64,000 nt of DNA from Chelativorans multitrophicus (GCF_011317445.1 NZ_JAAAPL010000001.1:124001-188000), one strand, 5' to 3'. Shown: positions 35,813-47,054, counted from the first letter of the stretch. Made by a program: numbers and translations. Notes: generated from the sequence alone by a model not told the origin.

Positions 35813-36626
35813 CGTCCTCTTCCACGGACGCTCCCCGCGCTGGCAGAACGAAATATTTGCGTTCGCGGCCCGCCATGAAGTCAAGGATATCCATAACCAG
35901 TGCCGAGCCGCCGAACTCCTGCCGCACGCGCTCGATATTCTGTGCAAGCGGCTGTTCCTCCGAAAAAAGGAGGCGATATGCCTTTCGGATCTGCATGATG
36001 TCCGGCCGCGCCATTCCGCTGCGCTTCATGCCGATCACGTTCAGCCCGCGCAATTTGGCCCGGTCCCCCACTGCCATGCCATAGGGGATGACATCCCCCA
36101 CGACCGCCGCGTAACCGGCAAGGAAGGCGTGGTGACCGACCCGTACAAACTGGTGAACCGCCGCGTAACCGGAAATGATGACGCCATCGCCGACCGTGAC
36201 ATGGCCTCCCAGGCAAGCACAATTCGCCATGGTCACGTTGCTGCCCACGTCGCAATCATGCGCCACATGGCTGTAGGCCATGAACATGCAATTATCGCCG
36301 ATGGTGGTCTTGCCGCGGCTCGTATCCGTGCCCCTATGAAGGGTGACACCCTCGCGGATGATGCAGTCGCGCCCGACGGTAAGCGTCGTTGGGCCGCCCT
36401 CATGCTTGTAATTCTGCGGCGCTCCGCCCAGCACGGCTGTGGGATAGACCTGACAACCGGCGCCCAGAGTGGTCGCGCCAAGAACAGTCACGTGCCCGAT
36501 CAGCTCCACCCCATCCCCAAGCACCGCTTCAGCGGAGACATGGCAGAACGGCCCGATTCTTACGCCGGCACCAAGTACGGCCCCTTCTTCGACTATCGCC
36601 GTCGGGTGGATGAACGCTTCCGCCAT
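35793..36626 (-). CDS. lpxA: UDP-N-acetylglucosamine acyltransferase
   Basis: First lipid A enzyme; adds a 3-hydroxyacyl chain from ACP to UDP-GlcNAc. The left-handed beta helix is built from hexapeptide repeats (for example GAVLGAGVRIGPFCHVS and TTIGDNCMFMAYSHVAHDC, the latter carrying the catalytic His region). A helical C-terminal domain starts near 195. 277 residues, slightly longer than E. coli LpxA. Lies 7 bases after fabZ. Confidence 0.97.
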   Translation of the reverse strand: MAEAFIHPTAIVEEGAVLGAGVRIGPFCHVSAEAVLGDGVELIGHVTVLGATTLGAGCQVYPTAVLGGAPQNYKHEGGPTTLTVGRDCIIREGVTLHRGTDTSRGKTTIGDNCMFMAYSHVAHDCDVGSNVTMANCACLGGHVTVGDGVIISGYAAVHQFVRVGHHAFLAGYAAVVGDVIPYGMAVGDRAKLRGLNVIGMKRSGMARPDIMQIRKAYRLLFSEEQPLAQNIERVRQEFGGSALVMDILDFMAGRERKYFVLPARGASVEEDDEHGGA

Positions 36627-36633
36627 CGTCAGG

Positions 36634-37104
36634 TCATTCCGGTTCTTCGGCCGAGAGCAGGGCCGAGATCATGGCCTCCGCAACCTTTCCGCCGTCTACT
36701 ATCGCCTCGCAGGCAAACTTCCAGATCATGCCGCGCTGCTTCACCTTCTTCACATGGATTTCCATTCTGTCGCCCGGCACCACGGGCTTGCGAAACTTCG
36801 CATTCTCAATTGTCAGAAAATAGACGACCGACGGCTTTATTTGCTTTGCATGCTGAATGCAGATGGCTCCTGCGGTCTGGGCCATAGCCTCGATGATCAG
36901 CACCCCCGGCATGACCGGACGCTCCGGGAAATGCCCCATGAAGTGGGGCTCGTTCACCGTGACATTCTTGATGCCGATGGCTGAGTTGTCGCCATCTATT
37001 TCTACAATCCTGTCCACCAGCAGAAATGGATAGCGGTGCGGCAGGAGTCGCAGCACGTTCAAAATGTCGAGGCTTTCCATCGCGGGCGACACACCGTCGG
37101 CCAT
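36634..37104 (-). CDS. fabZ: 3-hydroxyacyl-ACP dehydratase FabZ
   Basis: Dehydrates 3-hydroxyacyl-ACP in fatty acid elongation, competing with LpxA and LpxD for the same hydroxyacyl chains. Hot-dog fold with catalytic H58 and E72 in [20 protein letters not shown] (57-76). 156 residues. Its ATG shares a base with the lpxD stop (TAATG), so the two are translationally coupled. Confidence 0.97.
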
Positions 37105-38156
37105 TATCCCTTACTCCCCTTCCGCATATCCTGCACCAGGCTGCGCAGCGCCGCGATTTCGCGGAACGCCTGCCGCATGGGCTTGGCCGGCACGCCGGCC
37201 CATCTTTCGCCTTCGGGTACATCGTCCATCACACCGCTCGAGGCGGCGAGCTGCGCGCGATTGCCGATCGTAATGTGATCGGCAATGCCCACCTGCCCGC
37301 CGAGCATGACATAGTCGCCGAGCTTAACCGAGCCCGAGAGACCGCAAAGGCCGGCGATGACGCAGCGTCGGCCGATATGCACGTTGTGCCCGATTTGCAC
37401 AAGATTATCGATCTTGGTGCCCTCGCCGATTATGGTGTCGGACAGAGCGCCGCGGTCGATGGTGGTGTTGGCGCCGATTTCAACGTCATCCTGAATGATC
37501 ACGCGGCCGATCTGCGGGTTCTTCTCGAACCCGTTCGGCCCCGGCAGGAAGCCGAACCCGTCCTGCCCGATCTGCGCGCCAGGATGGATAATGACGCGAT
37601 CTCCGATGACAGCATATTGCAGCATCACGTTCGGCCCCACATAGCCGTCGCGGCCGATGCTGCAGCGGGCGCCGATAACGGTGTTTGGGCCCACAATCGT
37701 TCCGCGCCCCACCGAGGCGCCGACGCCGATCACCGCGCCTGCCTCTATGATCGCGCCGTCCTCGACGACAGCTCCCTCGGCGATCACGGCCCGTGGGGAG
37801 ACCCCCGTCTCGCCAGTTACCGGCTGCGGCCGGTTTGCCTCGGGAAAGAGGAGGCGCGCCACCATGGCAAAGGCCTGCTGCGGCTTCGGGCTGACAAGCA
37901 CCGCGACCCCGTCCGGCGCATTTTCCGCCAACTCTTCCGAGCACAAGAGCGCCGCCGCGCGCACCGAACCAATCCGGGAGGCATGGCGCCTTCCGTCGAT
38001 GAAAACCAATGTTTCCTCGCCGCCCTCGGCAGCGGGCGCCAATCGGCTGATCGTGATCTTTTCCTGCGAGGCATCCCTCAGGCGCGCGCCCGTCAAGGCA
38101 GCAATCTCGCCCACCTCAAAGCGGCGTGCGGGAGCAAAAAAAGCCGGTTCCGTCAT
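37104..38156 (-). CDS. lpxD: UDP-3-O-(3-hydroxyacyl)glucosamine N-acyltransferase
   Basis: Third lipid A step; adds the N-linked hydroxyacyl chain. 350 residues from ATG 38156, preceded by GAGAAGG; the frame upstream to 38351 runs into bamA and is not real. An N-terminal uridine-binding domain (about 1-100) is followed by hexapeptide repeats of a left-handed helix, with [14 protein letters not shown] carrying the catalytic His, and a short helical tail. Between bamA and fabZ in conserved order. Confidence 0.96.
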
Positions 38157-38167
38157 GATGCCTTCTC

Positions 38168-38196
38168 GTCCGGGCGCACCGTCAGGCCGCCCGGAC
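38168..38196 (-). other. Intercistronic hairpin between bamA and lpxD
   Basis: GTCCGGGCG and CGCCCGGAC form a perfect 9-bp stem with an 11-base loop. On the minus strand it is followed at once by the lpxD ribosome site (GAGAAGG), not by a U-run. It may stabilise the upstream bamA message or modulate lpxD translation, rather than stop transcription. Confidence 0.6.
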
Positions 38197-38212
38197 AACA
38201 TACGGTGAAGCC

Positions 38213-40579
38213 CTAAAACCGGGTGGAGATGCCGAAATTCCAGTGGCGAATGCGATCGGTATCTTCCTTGACCACCGGTTCGGCATAGTCGACGCGCAGC
38301 GGACCGAACGGCGAGGCCCAGATAAGGCTTGCGCCCACGGAGGCACGCCACTCCATATCGGTCCCCCTCACGAGGGGACTGGTATAATCGCTGCCATAAA
38401 GCGTCGCGGCGTCTGCGAAGACCGCACCACGCAGACCGAAGCTCTCCGGCACGATGGGCAGCGGGAACTGCGCTTCCGCCGAAGCATGGAAGTAGGTCGT
38501 GCCGCCGAGATAATCGCGATCGTCGTCGCCAGCAGACCTCAGCTCGAATGGACCAATGCCATTGTACTCGAAGCCGCGAATGATGCGGTCGTTGCTGTTG
38601 AACTGATCGAAGATCCGAAGCGGTTCATCGCCAAAGGCGACTATGTGACCGCCGCCAACCGTCAACAGACCGACCAGATCGAGCTCATCGGACAGCGTAC
38701 GATAGTAGTTTGCACGCGCCGTAAATTTCGCCCACTTCGCATCGCCGCCGAGGCCGGCGATCTCCGTCGTGAGGTTAGCGTAGATGCCGTCATGCGGGTT
38801 CTGCATGTTGTCGATCGTGTTATAGATCAACGAGGCGCTAACCGACGACTTCACCCATTTGCCTTGATCAAGCGCCTGGTTGATGCCGGTCGACAGGTCC
38901 GATGAATCGGCGAGACGCTCGTACTCTTCCTGCGTCAGATTGTAGGCGAGCTGTGCTGTGAGTGCATCGGTGATCGGCAGGCCGAACCGTACGGTACCGC
39001 CGGTAACCTCACGGTCGTAGATGTTGTCGCCGTCCGAATCCTCGAAGGTACGGGTATTGCGGAAGACATCGAAGCCCGCCGCGATGCGCCGGCCCAGGAA
39101 ATACGGTTCCGTGAAGGAGAAGGTATAGTCACGCGATTTCTCGCCGCCCGCCGCGGCGAAGCGGATGAACTGACCGCGGCCGAGGAAGTTGCGCTCGGTC
39201 ACGGATCCTTCGACCGAGAAGCCGCCGCTGCTGCCGGAAGAGGCGCTGGTCGTATAGCCGGCGCCGATCGAGAATTCGCCCGTCGACTTTTCCACAACAT
39301 CGACGACCAGAACCACCTGATCGGGCTGCGAGCCCGGCACGGTGGTGATGTTCACCGTTTGGAAGAAGTTCAGCCTCTCAAGGCGGCGCTTGGCCCGCTG
39401 GATGAGGATCTGATTGAAAGCGTCACCTTCGCTGACGTCGAACTCGCGGCGGATCACATAGTCGCGCGTGCGGTTGTTGCCGCGAATCTCAATGCGTTCG
39501 ACATAGGCGCGCGGGCCTTCGTCGATGGAGTAGACGACCGAGATCGTGCGGTTCTGAAAGTCGCGGTTGCCTCGCGGAGTGACCTGAGCAAACGCATAGC
39601 CATGGCCGGCCACATCTTCCGTAAGACCGATGATCGACTGTTCGACATCCTCGGCGCTATAGACCGCACCCTGACGTGTCTTCAAGGCGGACTGCAACGC
39701 GCTGACATCGACGCCCGGAATGGTCGATTCGATGCTCACGTCGCCGAAGGTGTAGCGCTGACCTTCATCGACCATGATGGTGATGGTGTATTTGTTGTCC
39801 ACCAATTGCGCATCGGAGGAGATCACGCGGAAATCGGCATATCCGCGATTGTAGTAGAAGCGGCGGAGCAGTTCCTCGTCCGCCTGCAGCCGGGCCTCAT
39901 CATACACGTCGTTGCGCATCATGAACGAGAAGACATTCGACCGCTTGGTCGTAATGACGTCCCGCAAGCGCCGGTCGCTGAACGCCGTGTTGCCCTCGAA
40001 ATTGATCTCGGTGATCTTGGTGCGGTCGCCTTCCTGGACGTGGAAGATCACATTGACCCGGCCCTCGCCCAAGTCCTGGACCTCGCTCGTCACCGTCGCC
40101 TCGTCGCGTCCGACGCGCCGGTAAGCCTCGCGGATCACCTCCGCATCGCTCTCCACGAGCTGATTGGAGAAAGCAGAACGGGGCTTCAGCTGGATCGCCT
40201 CGGAAAGGGTCTGGTCCTTGACCTTCCTGTTGCCCTGGAAGAGCACCTGGTTGACGATTGCGTATTCGTCAACTGAGACGACAAGCGCGCCGCCCTGCTG
40301 GGTGATTGAAACGTCGGCGAACAGGCCCGTTGCGAAAAGGCGCTTCACAGCCTCGTCCACATCGGCCGTGGTGAAGTTCTGGCCGGGACGAATGCCGACT
40401 TGGTTGCGAATCGTCTCCGCATCCACCCGACGGTTCCCCCGCACCTCTATTCTGCTGACGGTCGCGGCATAGGCCGAAACGGTTGCAGTTAGCTCAGCAA
40501 CCATCGCGCCGCTAACGACGATACCGGCAGACAGCGCCACCGCCGAAACGGCGCTCATCAATCTGGAAACTGCCTTCAT
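38213..40579 (-). CDS. bamA: Outer membrane protein assembly factor BamA
   Basis: Central component of the BAM complex that folds beta-barrels into the outer membrane. The signal peptide covers about residues 1-38 (Ala-rich cleavage site). Five POTRA domains (about 40-420) start with [13 protein letters not shown]. The C-terminal 16-stranded barrel contains the [10 protein letters not shown] lid-loop motif and ends in a terminal Phe (GISTRF), the usual barrel signature. 788 residues. The skp gene that follows bamA in E. coli is missing; lpxD follows directly. Confidence 0.97.
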   Translation of the reverse strand: MKAVSRLMSAVSAVALSAGIVVSGAMVAELTATVSAYAATVSRIEVRGNRRVDAETIRNQVGIRPGQNFTTADVDEAVKRLFATGLFADVSITQQGGALVVSVDEYAIVNQVLFQGNRKVKDQTLSEAIQLKPRSAFSNQLVESDAEVIREAYRRVGRDEATVTSEVQDLGEGRVNVIFHVQEGDRTKITEINFEGNTAFSDRRLRDVITTKRSNVFSFMMRNDVYDEARLQADEELLRRFYYNRGYADFRVISSDAQLVDNKYTITIMVDEGQRYTFGDVSIESTIPGVDVSALQSALKTRQGAVYSAEDVEQSIIGLTEDVAGHGYAFAQVTPRGNRDFQNRTISVVYSIDEGPRAYVERIEIRGNNRTRDYVIRREFDVSEGDAFNQILIQRAKRRLERLNFFQTVNITTVPGSQPDQVVLVVDVVEKSTGEFSIGAGYTTSASSGSSGGFSVEGSVTERNFLGRGQFIRFAAAGGEKSRDYTFSFTEPYFLGRRIAAGFDVFRNTRTFEDSDGDNIYDREVTGGTVRFGLPITDALTAQLAYNLTQEEYERLADSSDLSTGINQALDQGKWVKSSVSASLIYNTIDNMQNPHDGIYANLTTEIAGLGGDAKWAKFTARANYYRTLSDELDLVGLLTVGGGHIVAFGDEPLRIFDQFNSNDRIIRGFEYNGIGPFELRSAGDDDRDYLGGTTYFHASAEAQFPLPIVPESFGLRGAVFADAATLYGSDYTSPLVRGTDMEWRASVGASLIWASPFGPLRVDYAEPVVKEDTDRIRHWNFGISTRF

Positions 40580-40847
40580 TGGGCCTTAAAACCTTCTATT
40601 CTCGTTATCCCCACCGAGAGAAATCCAGAATACGGGCAAGATCAGTTACCCCCTAATAGCTGGAATTTCACTACACGCAAGGCTTCTGGTTAATTTGCAT
40701 TTACCGAAAGGGCGGGCGTGGCTTTCCGGTCACGCCATTCCTTCCGCGTGGTAAACACCGTCTCAACAATGCGATCGATACAGCCCCCCAAACCCGGATT
40801 CGTCGGAACTTAGAGCCTTGATGGCTAAATTTGAACCGAGAAAGACT

Positions 40848-41999
40848 CTAGCACCCGAAAAGGTCGTTCCAAAAGACGAATCCCATAAAGACCAGCACCA
40901 TAAGCATCCCCACGCGGTAAACCGCCTCTGCCACCTGTTCCGGCACGGGCCGGCGAAGCACCGCCTCTATTGCGTAGAACAGGAGATGTCCTCCATCAAG
41001 CGGCGGAATTGGCAGAAGATTGAGAATCCCGATACCCACAGAAAGAAGCGCAGCCAGCTGCACGAGCCATTCGAAGCCAAGGCTCGCCGCCCTCCCCGCC
41101 ATGTCGGCGATCTTGACCGGCCCGCCGAGCTGGCATCGGTCCTCCCGTCCCGCCACCAGACGCTGTAGGAACTGGCCTGTCCGGACAATCGCGCCCGCGG
41201 TCTCCTCAATGCCCGCGCCAACCGCCTCGACGGGGCCGTATTCGACAAGGCGCGGCTGCCCCAGCGCCTCGTTGTTGATGACGCCGATGACGCCGATCTT
41301 GATCTGATTGCCGAGCGCGTCCGCTTGCTCGCTCAGTTCGGGGGTGGCGGTGACGGTGATTTGGCGCCCATCCCGCTCCATTACGAATGTGAGAGGATCG
41401 CCGGCCCGACCGGAGACGATGCGCTGCACATCGCCGAATGTTTCCACAGGTTTGCCGTCGATCGAGACGAAACGGTCGCCGGGAATGATGCCTGCGACGG
41501 CTGCGGGGCTATCAGGCCGCACCTCCGCCACCATGGGGTCCGAAATGTAGCGGCCAAAGAGCGAAAACATGACCGAAAAGACCGCGACGGTCAGAAGGAA
41601 GTTGAAGAATGGGCCAGCAAAAACCGTCGCCGCCCGCTTCCATATAGGCTGCAGGTGAAAGGCTGTTCGCCGCTCCTCGGCGCTGAGTTTCTCCAGGCCT
41701 TCGGCATCCGGCGCGCTGGTGGCCCCTACATCGCCCACGAATTTTACATAGCCGCCGAGCGGAATCGCCGAAAGCTTCCATCGCGTGCCGTGACGGTCGG
41801 TGAAGCCGACGAGCTCGGGACCGAAGCCGATCGAGAAGGCCCTTACTCCGATACCGCACCAGCGACCGACGAGGTAATGTCCCATCTCGTGAACGAAGAC
41901 GACGACCGTCAGCACGAACAGGAACGGCACGATCGTTCCCGCAAGAAAGCTGCCAAAGCCGAAGATTGTGCCCGTGACGTCGCCCAAAACAAGCCCCAA
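40848..41999 (-). CDS. rseP: RIP zinc metalloprotease RseP (site-2 protease family)
   Basis: Intramembrane protease that cleaves membrane-bound anti-sigma factors and signal-peptide remnants. The active site HEMGH is at 37-41 in the first membrane helix; the second metal motif is NLLPIPPLDGGHLL near the C-terminus. A PDZ domain lies between (about 130-215). About 383 residues. The start is unclear: the frame begins with TTG at 41997-41999, with another in-frame TTG a few codons later, and no ribosome site is strong. Confidence 0.93.
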   Translation of the reverse strand: MGLVLGDVTGTIFGFGSFLAGTIVPFLFVLTVVVFVHEMGHYLVGRWCGIGVRAFSIGFGPELVGFTDRHGTRWKLSAIPLGGYVKFVGDVGATSAPDAEGLEKLSAEERRTAFHLQPIWKRAATVFAGPFFNFLLTVAVFSVMFSLFGRYISDPMVAEVRPDSPAAVAGIIPGDRFVSIDGKPVETFGDVQRIVSGRAGDPLTFVMERDGRQITVTATPELSEQADALGNQIKIGVIGVINNEALGQPRLVEYGPVEAVGAGIEETAGAIVRTGQFLQRLVAGREDRCQLGGPVKIADMAGRAASLGFEWLVQLAALLSVGIGILNLLPIPPLDGGHLLFYAIEAVLRRPVPEQVAEAVYRVGMLMVLVFMGFVFWNDLFGC

Positions 42000-42065
42000 A
42001 GCCGATGCCGGAATTTTCCCTGTGTCAGTTCTCTGGCGAAAGGCGGCAAATCCGTGGCATATCTC

Positions 42066-42923
42066 CTATCGCGGGGAGAAAAGACCGGCGGGTGCCGCGT
42101 GTCCTGAAAAGATGACGCCCAGCAGATAAAGGACCAGGGCGGCGGCGACAAGCCCATCAACCCGATCCATGACGCCGCCATGGCCAGGGATGAAGGAGCC
42201 AGAATCCTTCACGCCGCTGCGACGCTTGATCATCGATTCGAAAAGATCACCCAGCTGCGACACAAGGGAAAGCAGCAGCGCAAGAAGGAGCACGGCCCAA
42301 AAGGGCAGCGCCGCGCCGGAAAGATAAGCGACCAGCCCACCGGCCAGAATGCCTCCGACCGCGCCGCCCGCAGCGCCGCTCCAGGTCTTTCCGGGAGAAA
42401 TGGACGGCGCAAGCTTCGGTCCTCCAACAGCTCGCCCAACGAAATAGGCGAGGATATCCGTGGCCCAGACAACGGCGTAAAGGAAGAGGATCGCGATCAA
42501 ACCCGCGCTATCGTCTCCGCGCAGATAAGCCAGCGCGGTCGCAGGTATTCCGGCATAGGCAATTCCATATGCGCTCCACCGGTCATCGCCGGAAAAGCCG
42601 CCATGTACTAGCGCCACCAGAAAACAGATAAGAAGCATTGCAAGTGCCGCCGGTGCTGAAACGGCAGCCAGCAAAGCAAGCAGGAAAACCGCGAGCGCGC
42701 CCCACGAAACAGCCGTGTGGATACGGCTCTCGGCCGGCCTCATGGCAGTCCACTCATAAAAAACAAGCACGGCCAGCGCGGAAGCGAAAAGCCGGAATGC
42801 AAACCCGCCCAGATAGGTAAGCCCCAGCGCCAGCAGCGCCAGTATGATGGCAGAAACAATACGAAGCGTCAGGTTGCTCGGGCCCGTTCCGGGGCTGCCA
42901 AGCGGCGAAGCAGCCTCGCTCAT
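42066..42923 (-). CDS. cdsA: Phosphatidate cytidylyltransferase
   Basis: Makes CDP-diacylglycerol from phosphatidic acid and CTP, the branch point of phospholipid synthesis. About eight membrane helices in 285 residues. The family signature is in the C-terminal half: [17 protein letters not shown] and [33 protein letters not shown] (key acidic and Lys residues). The ATG overlaps the uppS stop by 4 bases. Confidence 0.96.
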   Translation of the reverse strand: MSEAASPLGSPGTGPSNLTLRIVSAIILALLALGLTYLGGFAFRLFASALAVLVFYEWTAMRPAESRIHTAVSWGALAVFLLALLAAVSAPAALAMLLICFLVALVHGGFSGDDRWSAYGIAYAGIPATALAYLRGDDSAGLIAILFLYAVVWATDILAYFVGRAVGGPKLAPSISPGKTWSGAAGGAVGGILAGGLVAYLSGAALPFWAVLLLALLLSLVSQLGDLFESMIKRRSGVKDSGSFIPGHGGVMDRVDGLVAAALVLYLLGVIFSGHAAPAGLFSPR

Positions 42924-43633
42924 GAGGCCGCTTCTTGAGCGATACTGCCGAAGCGGCGGTCCCTTTCTTCAAAAAGGCTGATGGCCGCCGCCAGATCGCC
43001 CGGACCGAAGTCCGGCCAATGGCAGGGAAGAAACACGAATTCCGTATAAGCAGCTTGCCAAAGAAGGAAATTGGAAAGCCTCTGCTCTCCACTCGTCCGG
43101 ATAATGAGATCGGGATCGGGCATCCCGACGGTATCAAGGCGCGCGGAAAATTCTTCCGCCGTCATCTTCTCAGGATCGAGTCGGCCTGCCTTGGCTTCCA
43201 AGGCCACCGCGCGCGCCGCGCGCAGAATCTCATCGCGTGAGCCATAGTTAAAAGCGACGGCGAGGTTCATGTTGGTGTTGCCGGCGGTCAGGTTCTCTGC
43301 TTCCAGCAGAAGCGCCGAAATATCGGGCTCCAGGCCCTCACGACTGCCGACGATGCGCACCCGCACGCCGCTTTGATGCAGTTCCGCCAGGTCGCGGCGA
43401 ATGAACAGCTTCAAAAGCCCCATGAGGTCGCTGATTTCCGATTTCGGCCGCGACCAGTTCTCGGACGAAAAAGCGTAGACGGTGAGCCACCGGATACCCA
43501 TCTCGCCGGCGGCACGCACCGTCCGGCGCAGCGCCTCGACGCCCGCGCGATGACCAGCGCTTCGCGGAAGACCGCGGGCGCGCGCCCAGCGGCCGTTTCC
43601 ATCCATGATGATCGCGATATGCGCGGGTTTCAC
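42920..43633 (-). CDS. uppS: Isoprenyl transferase (undecaprenyl diphosphate synthase)
   Basis: Cis-prenyltransferase making the lipid carrier for peptidoglycan and O-antigen. 237 residues from GTG 43631-43633, which has AAGGGGA 8 bases upstream; the frame continues to 43714 without support. The catalytic Asp is D11 in [14 protein letters not shown]28 in the SAGHRAG segment and the C-terminal [20 protein letters not shown] segment bind diphosphate. Between frr and cdsA in the conserved order. Confidence 0.95.
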   Translation of the reverse strand: MKPAHIAIIMDGNGRWARARGLPRSAGHRAGVEALRRTVRAAGEMGIRWLTVYAFSSENWSRPKSEISDLMGLLKLFIRRDLAELHQSGVRVRIVGSREGLEPDISALLLEAENLTAGNTNMNLAVAFNYGSRDEILRAARAVALEAKAGRLDPEKMTAEEFSARLDTVGMPDPDLIIRTSGEQRLSNFLLWQAAYTEFVFLPCHWPDFGPGDLAAAISLFEERDRRFGSIAQEAAS

Positions 43634-43679
43634 CGCTCGAATCCCCTTTTGTGGTGATGATGCCCGCTCTATGCGGCCA

Positions 43680-44240
43680 TCAGACCTGCAAGATCTCCAC
43701 TTCCTTTTCAGCAAGGAGCTTGTCGATCGCGGCGATGGTCTCGTCGGTCATCTTTTGCACGCGATCGGACTGAACGCGCGCCTCGTCCTGGCTGATCTCG
43801 CCATCCTTTTCGGCCTTTTTGAGATGCTCCATGCCGTCGCGGCGCACATGACGCGCGGCAACACGGGCGTGCTCGGCATATTGGTGAGCGATTTTCACCA
43901 GTTCCTTTCGCCGCTCCTCATTAAGTTCGGGAAGCGGGATGCGAAGCGTCGATCCTTCCACGATCGGATTGAAGCCCAGATTGGCTTCGCGAATTGCCCG
44001 GTCCACCGCGCCCACCAGGCTCTGGTCCCATACGGAGACGGAGATCATCCGAGGTTCCGGAACGGAGACGGTGGCAACCTGATTGACCGGCATCGAGGCG
44101 CCATACGCGTCCACATGAATTGGATCGAGCAGGTTGGCCGAAGCCCGGCCCGTCCTGAGCGATGCGATATCGTGCTTGAACGCGGCAATGGCTCCGTCGA
44201 AGCGCCGGTGCAGATCCTTGAAATCAATACCATCCGGCAT
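43680..44240 (-). CDS. frr: Ribosome-recycling factor
   Basis: Splits post-termination ribosomes with EF-G. 186 residues, a three-helix bundle with a small beta domain. Recognised by [15 protein letters not shown] (about 28-42), [19 protein letters not shown], and the C-terminal [22 protein letters not shown]. It lies 12 bases after pyrH. Confidence 0.98.
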   Translation of the reverse strand: MPDGIDFKDLHRRFDGAIAAFKHDIASLRTGRASANLLDPIHVDAYGASMPVNQVATVSVPEPRMISVSVWDQSLVGAVDRAIREANLGFNPIVEGSTLRIPLPELNEERRKELVKIAHQYAEHARVAARHVRRDGMEHLKKAEKDGEISQDEARVQSDRVQKMTDETIAAIDKLLAEKEVEILQV

Positions 44241-44252
44241 TTTTGAGCCTCC

Positions 44253-44996
44253 TTACGCACTTGCCTGTTGTTGGGCAGCCGGGTCATCGTCGACGATGGT
44301 GCAGTGACCTCCGCCCCGCAGAATAGCTCCAAACCCGCCCGCTTCGTGAATCGAAAAAACGATTATCGGAATGTTGTTCTCACGCGCAAGCGCAATCGCC
44401 GCGGTGTCCATGATGGCAAGCCCATCGCGGATCACCTGATCGTGCGTGATGTGATCGTAACGCACCGCGTTCGCATCCTTGCGCGGATCGGCCGAATAGA
44501 CACCGTCAACCTGCGTGCCCTTGAAGAGCGCATCGGCTCCTATTTCGGCGGCCCGCAGCGCCGCAGCGGAATCGGTGGTGAAAAACGGGTTGCCCGTACC
44601 GCCTGCGAAGATCACAACCTTGCCCGCATCCATATAGGCCAGGGCCTGGCGCTGGGAGAAACTTTCGCAAAGTTCCGGCATGGCTATCGCCGAGAGCACC
44701 ACGGCCTCGACGCCGATTTTAGCCAGAGAGGTGCGCAGCGCCAGCGAGTTGATGACAGTTGCCAGCATTCCCATGTGGTCGCCGGTTACCCGGTCGCCGC
44801 CCTTGGAGGCGACGGCCACGCCGCGGAATATGTTGCCGCCGCCGATGACCACACCCACCTCGACACCGAGCGAAAGGGCGTCCGCAATATCGGCTGCAAT
44901 CTGATCGACGACCGAAACATCGATGCCGAAACCCTGCTTACCCATCAGGGCCTCGCCGGAGGCCTTCAACACGACGCGGCGATATCGTGGGGTCAA
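44253..44996 (-). CDS. pyrH: UMP kinase
   Basis: Phosphorylates UMP to UDP; an amino acid kinase-fold hexamer usually activated by GTP and inhibited by UTP. Marks: RVVLKASGEALMGKQGFGID, VVIGGGNIFRG, GGTGNPFFTTDSAAALRA and GTQVDGVYSADPRK. The start is TTG 44994-44996, with AGGAG 8 bases upstream and no nearby ATG. 247 residues. Between tsf and frr. Confidence 0.97.
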   Translation of the reverse strand: MTPRYRRVVLKASGEALMGKQGFGIDVSVVDQIAADIADALSLGVEVGVVIGGGNIFRGVAVASKGGDRVTGDHMGMLATVINSLALRTSLAKIGVEAVVLSAIAMPELCESFSQRQALAYMDAGKVVIFAGGTGNPFFTTDSAAALRAAEIGADALFKGTQVDGVYSADPRKDANAVRYDHITHDQVIRDGLAIMDTAAIALARENNIPIIVFSIHEAGGFGAILRGGGHCTIVDDDPAAQQQASA

Positions 44997-45076
44997 GCGA
45001 TCGTCTCCTCTTATCGGCAGGCTTCTCTTAGACGATTAGAGCCGTTTCGATGCTTCAGACAAGTGGCCCTACACGA

Positions 45077-45104
45077 AGGGCACCGCGTTGTCACGCGGTG
45101 CCCT
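45077..45104 (-). terminator. Long GC-rich hairpin after tsf
   Basis: AGGGCACCGCG and CGCGGTGCCCT make a perfect 11-bp stem with a 6-base loop, 24 bases after the tsf stop on the minus strand. No U-run follows in that direction, so it may be a processing or attenuation site before pyrH rather than a full terminator. Confidence 0.6.
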
Positions 45105-45127
45105 CGATTGAAGCTCAATTGCGGTGT

Positions 45128-46051
45128 TTACTTCTTGGCTGCGGCCGCGACCTCAGCGGCGAAATCCGAGCTTTCACGCTCGACACCCTCGCCAAGCGCG
45201 AAGCGGATGAAGCCGGTGATCTTTGCCGGGGCACCGATCTCCTTCTCCGCTTCTTTGAGCGCCTTCTCGATCGTCAGGTCCGGATTTATGACGAAAGCCT
45301 GCTTCACGAGCACAACTTCCTCATAGAATTTGCGCAGCCGGCCCTCGACCATCTTCTCGATGATGTTTTCGGGCTTTCCGGACTGACGGGCCTGATCGGA
45401 GAAAATCTCCTTCTCACGGGCGACGGCAGCCGGATCCACCTCCGCCTCCGACAGGGCAAGCGGGTTGGTCGCGGCAACGTGCATTGCCACCTGGCGCCCG
45501 AAATTGCGGGCCGCCTCGGCGTTGCCCTCGGTCTCGATCGCAACGAGAACACCGATCTTGCCAAGGCCTTCGCTCACGGAGTTGTGCACATAGGTCGCAA
45601 CCGCGCCCTTGCTGACCGAAAGCTTCGCGGAGCGGCGCAGCGCCATATTTTCGCCGATGGTTGCGATGGCATCGCGAACTGCATCCGCCACGGACTTTCC
45701 GCTGCCGGGATACGAGGCCGCGGAAACAGCCTCGACATTGCCGTCGGTTCCCAATGCGACCTGAGCAATATTGCGCACCAACTCCTGGAACGCATCGTTG
45801 CGTGCCACGAAATCGGTTTCGGAGTTGACCTCGACGGCCACGGCGCTCGTGGCATCCGCGGCAAGGCCGATAAGGCCCTCGGCCGCCGTGCGGCCGGCCT
45901 TCTTGTCCGCCTTGGAAATGCCCTTCTTGCGCAGCCAGTCGACCGCAGCCTCAAGATCGCCGCCAGTCTCAGCAAGCGCGGTCTTGCAGTCCATCATGCC
46001 TGCGCCCGTCACTTCGCGCAGTTGCTTGACCAGTGCAGCTGAAATGCTCAT
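45128..46051 (-). CDS. tsf: Translation elongation factor Ts
   Basis: Nucleotide exchange factor for EF-Tu. 307 residues. The N-terminal UBA-like domain is [20 protein letters not shown] with the following helix, then the signature [15 protein letters not shown] segment [17 protein letters not shown]; a dimerisation domain follows. Lies between rpsB and pyrH, with a hairpin on each side. Confidence 0.98.
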
Positions 46052-46074
46052 CGTCGCCTCTCTTTAATTCATGT

Positions 46075-46096
46075 GGGTCGCCATGAAAGGCGACCC
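46075..46096 (-). other. Hairpin between rpsB and tsf
   Basis: GGGTCGCC and GGCGACCC pair over 8 bp around a 6-base loop in the 83-base rpsB-tsf spacer. Such hairpins commonly adjust the tsf to rpsB ratio by partial termination. No U-run is present. Confidence 0.55.
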
Positions 46097-46134
46097 GGAA
46101 AATAGGGTAGAGGGGTCTCCTACAGAAACCCTTT

Positions 46135-46938
46135 CTATGCTTGGCTACCCGGCTGCTCGCCTTCCGCCGTGGCTTCTGCGGAAGCAGTCTCCAGCGCAGG
46201 CTCGGAAGGCGCCGCGGCAGATTCGCCGATGTCAACTCCCAGCGAGCCCTGCTGGCGCTCGATGCCGTCAATGGCAGCCTTGGCGATCAGATCGCAATAT
46301 AGCGCGATCGCACGGGCGGCATCGTCATTGCCGGGGATCGGGTAGTCGACGACATCCGGATCGCAGTTCGAATCGATAACGGCAATCACCGGAATGCCCA
46401 GCCGGCGGGCTTCCTGGACCGCGATCGCTTCCTTGTTCGTGTCGATGACGAACATCATGTCGGGCGTGGAGCCCATGTCGCGGATACCGCCAAGCGCGCG
46501 CTCGAGCTTATCGCGCTCGCGCTCCAGGTTGAGGCGCTCCTTCTTGGTGAGGCCCAGATTCTCGCTCGAAAGCATCTCGTCGAGTCGGCGCAGGCGCTGG
46601 ATCGAATTGGAAATCGTCTTCCAGTTCGTCAGCATCCCGCCAAGCCAGCGCGAGTTGACGTAATACTGTGCGGAACGGCGCGCCGCATCGGCCACGATGT
46701 CTGATGCCTGGCGCTTGGTGCCGACGAAGAGCAGACGGCCCCCGCGTCCCACCGTGTCGGAAACGACCTTCAGCGCCTGGTGCAGCAGCGGCACCGTCTG
46801 GCTGAGATCGATGATGTGGATGTTGTTGCGCTCCCCGAAGATGTAGGGAGTCATTTTCGGGTTCCAGCGATGGGTCTGGTGGCCGAAGTGAACACCAGCT
46901 TCAAGCAGCTGGCGCATGCTGAAATCAGGCAGTGCCAT
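46135..46938 (-). CDS. rpsB: 30S ribosomal protein S2
   Basis: Small-subunit protein, 267 residues. Signatures: [21 protein letters not shown] (8-28 region, shown in part), [29 protein letters not shown] and [14 protein letters not shown]. An acidic, Ala/Glu-rich tail of about 35 residues extends past the usual end, as in other alphaproteobacteria. First gene of the rpsB-to-lpxB block, with a good upstream promoter. Confidence 0.98.
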   Translation of the reverse strand: MALPDFSMRQLLEAGVHFGHQTHRWNPKMTPYIFGERNNIHIIDLSQTVPLLHQALKVVSDTVGRGGRLLFVGTKRQASDIVADAARRSAQYYVNSRWLGGMLTNWKTISNSIQRLRRLDEMLSSENLGLTKKERLNLERERDKLERALGGIRDMGSTPDMMFVIDTNKEAIAVQEARRLGIPVIAVIDSNCDPDVVDYPIPGNDDAARAIALYCDLIAKAAIDGIERQQGSLGVDIGESAAAPSEPALETASAEATAEGEQPGSQA

Positions 46939-47054
46939 TCTATGTCCTTTCCGGTTAGCCTCCGCGGATCCTCAGGCGGCAGTGCCGCCACCGGAGGCGT
47001 CCGCCGGATTTCTCCCGGACGGAAACCCATGATCCGCGTGTGGAATGGTCGCGC

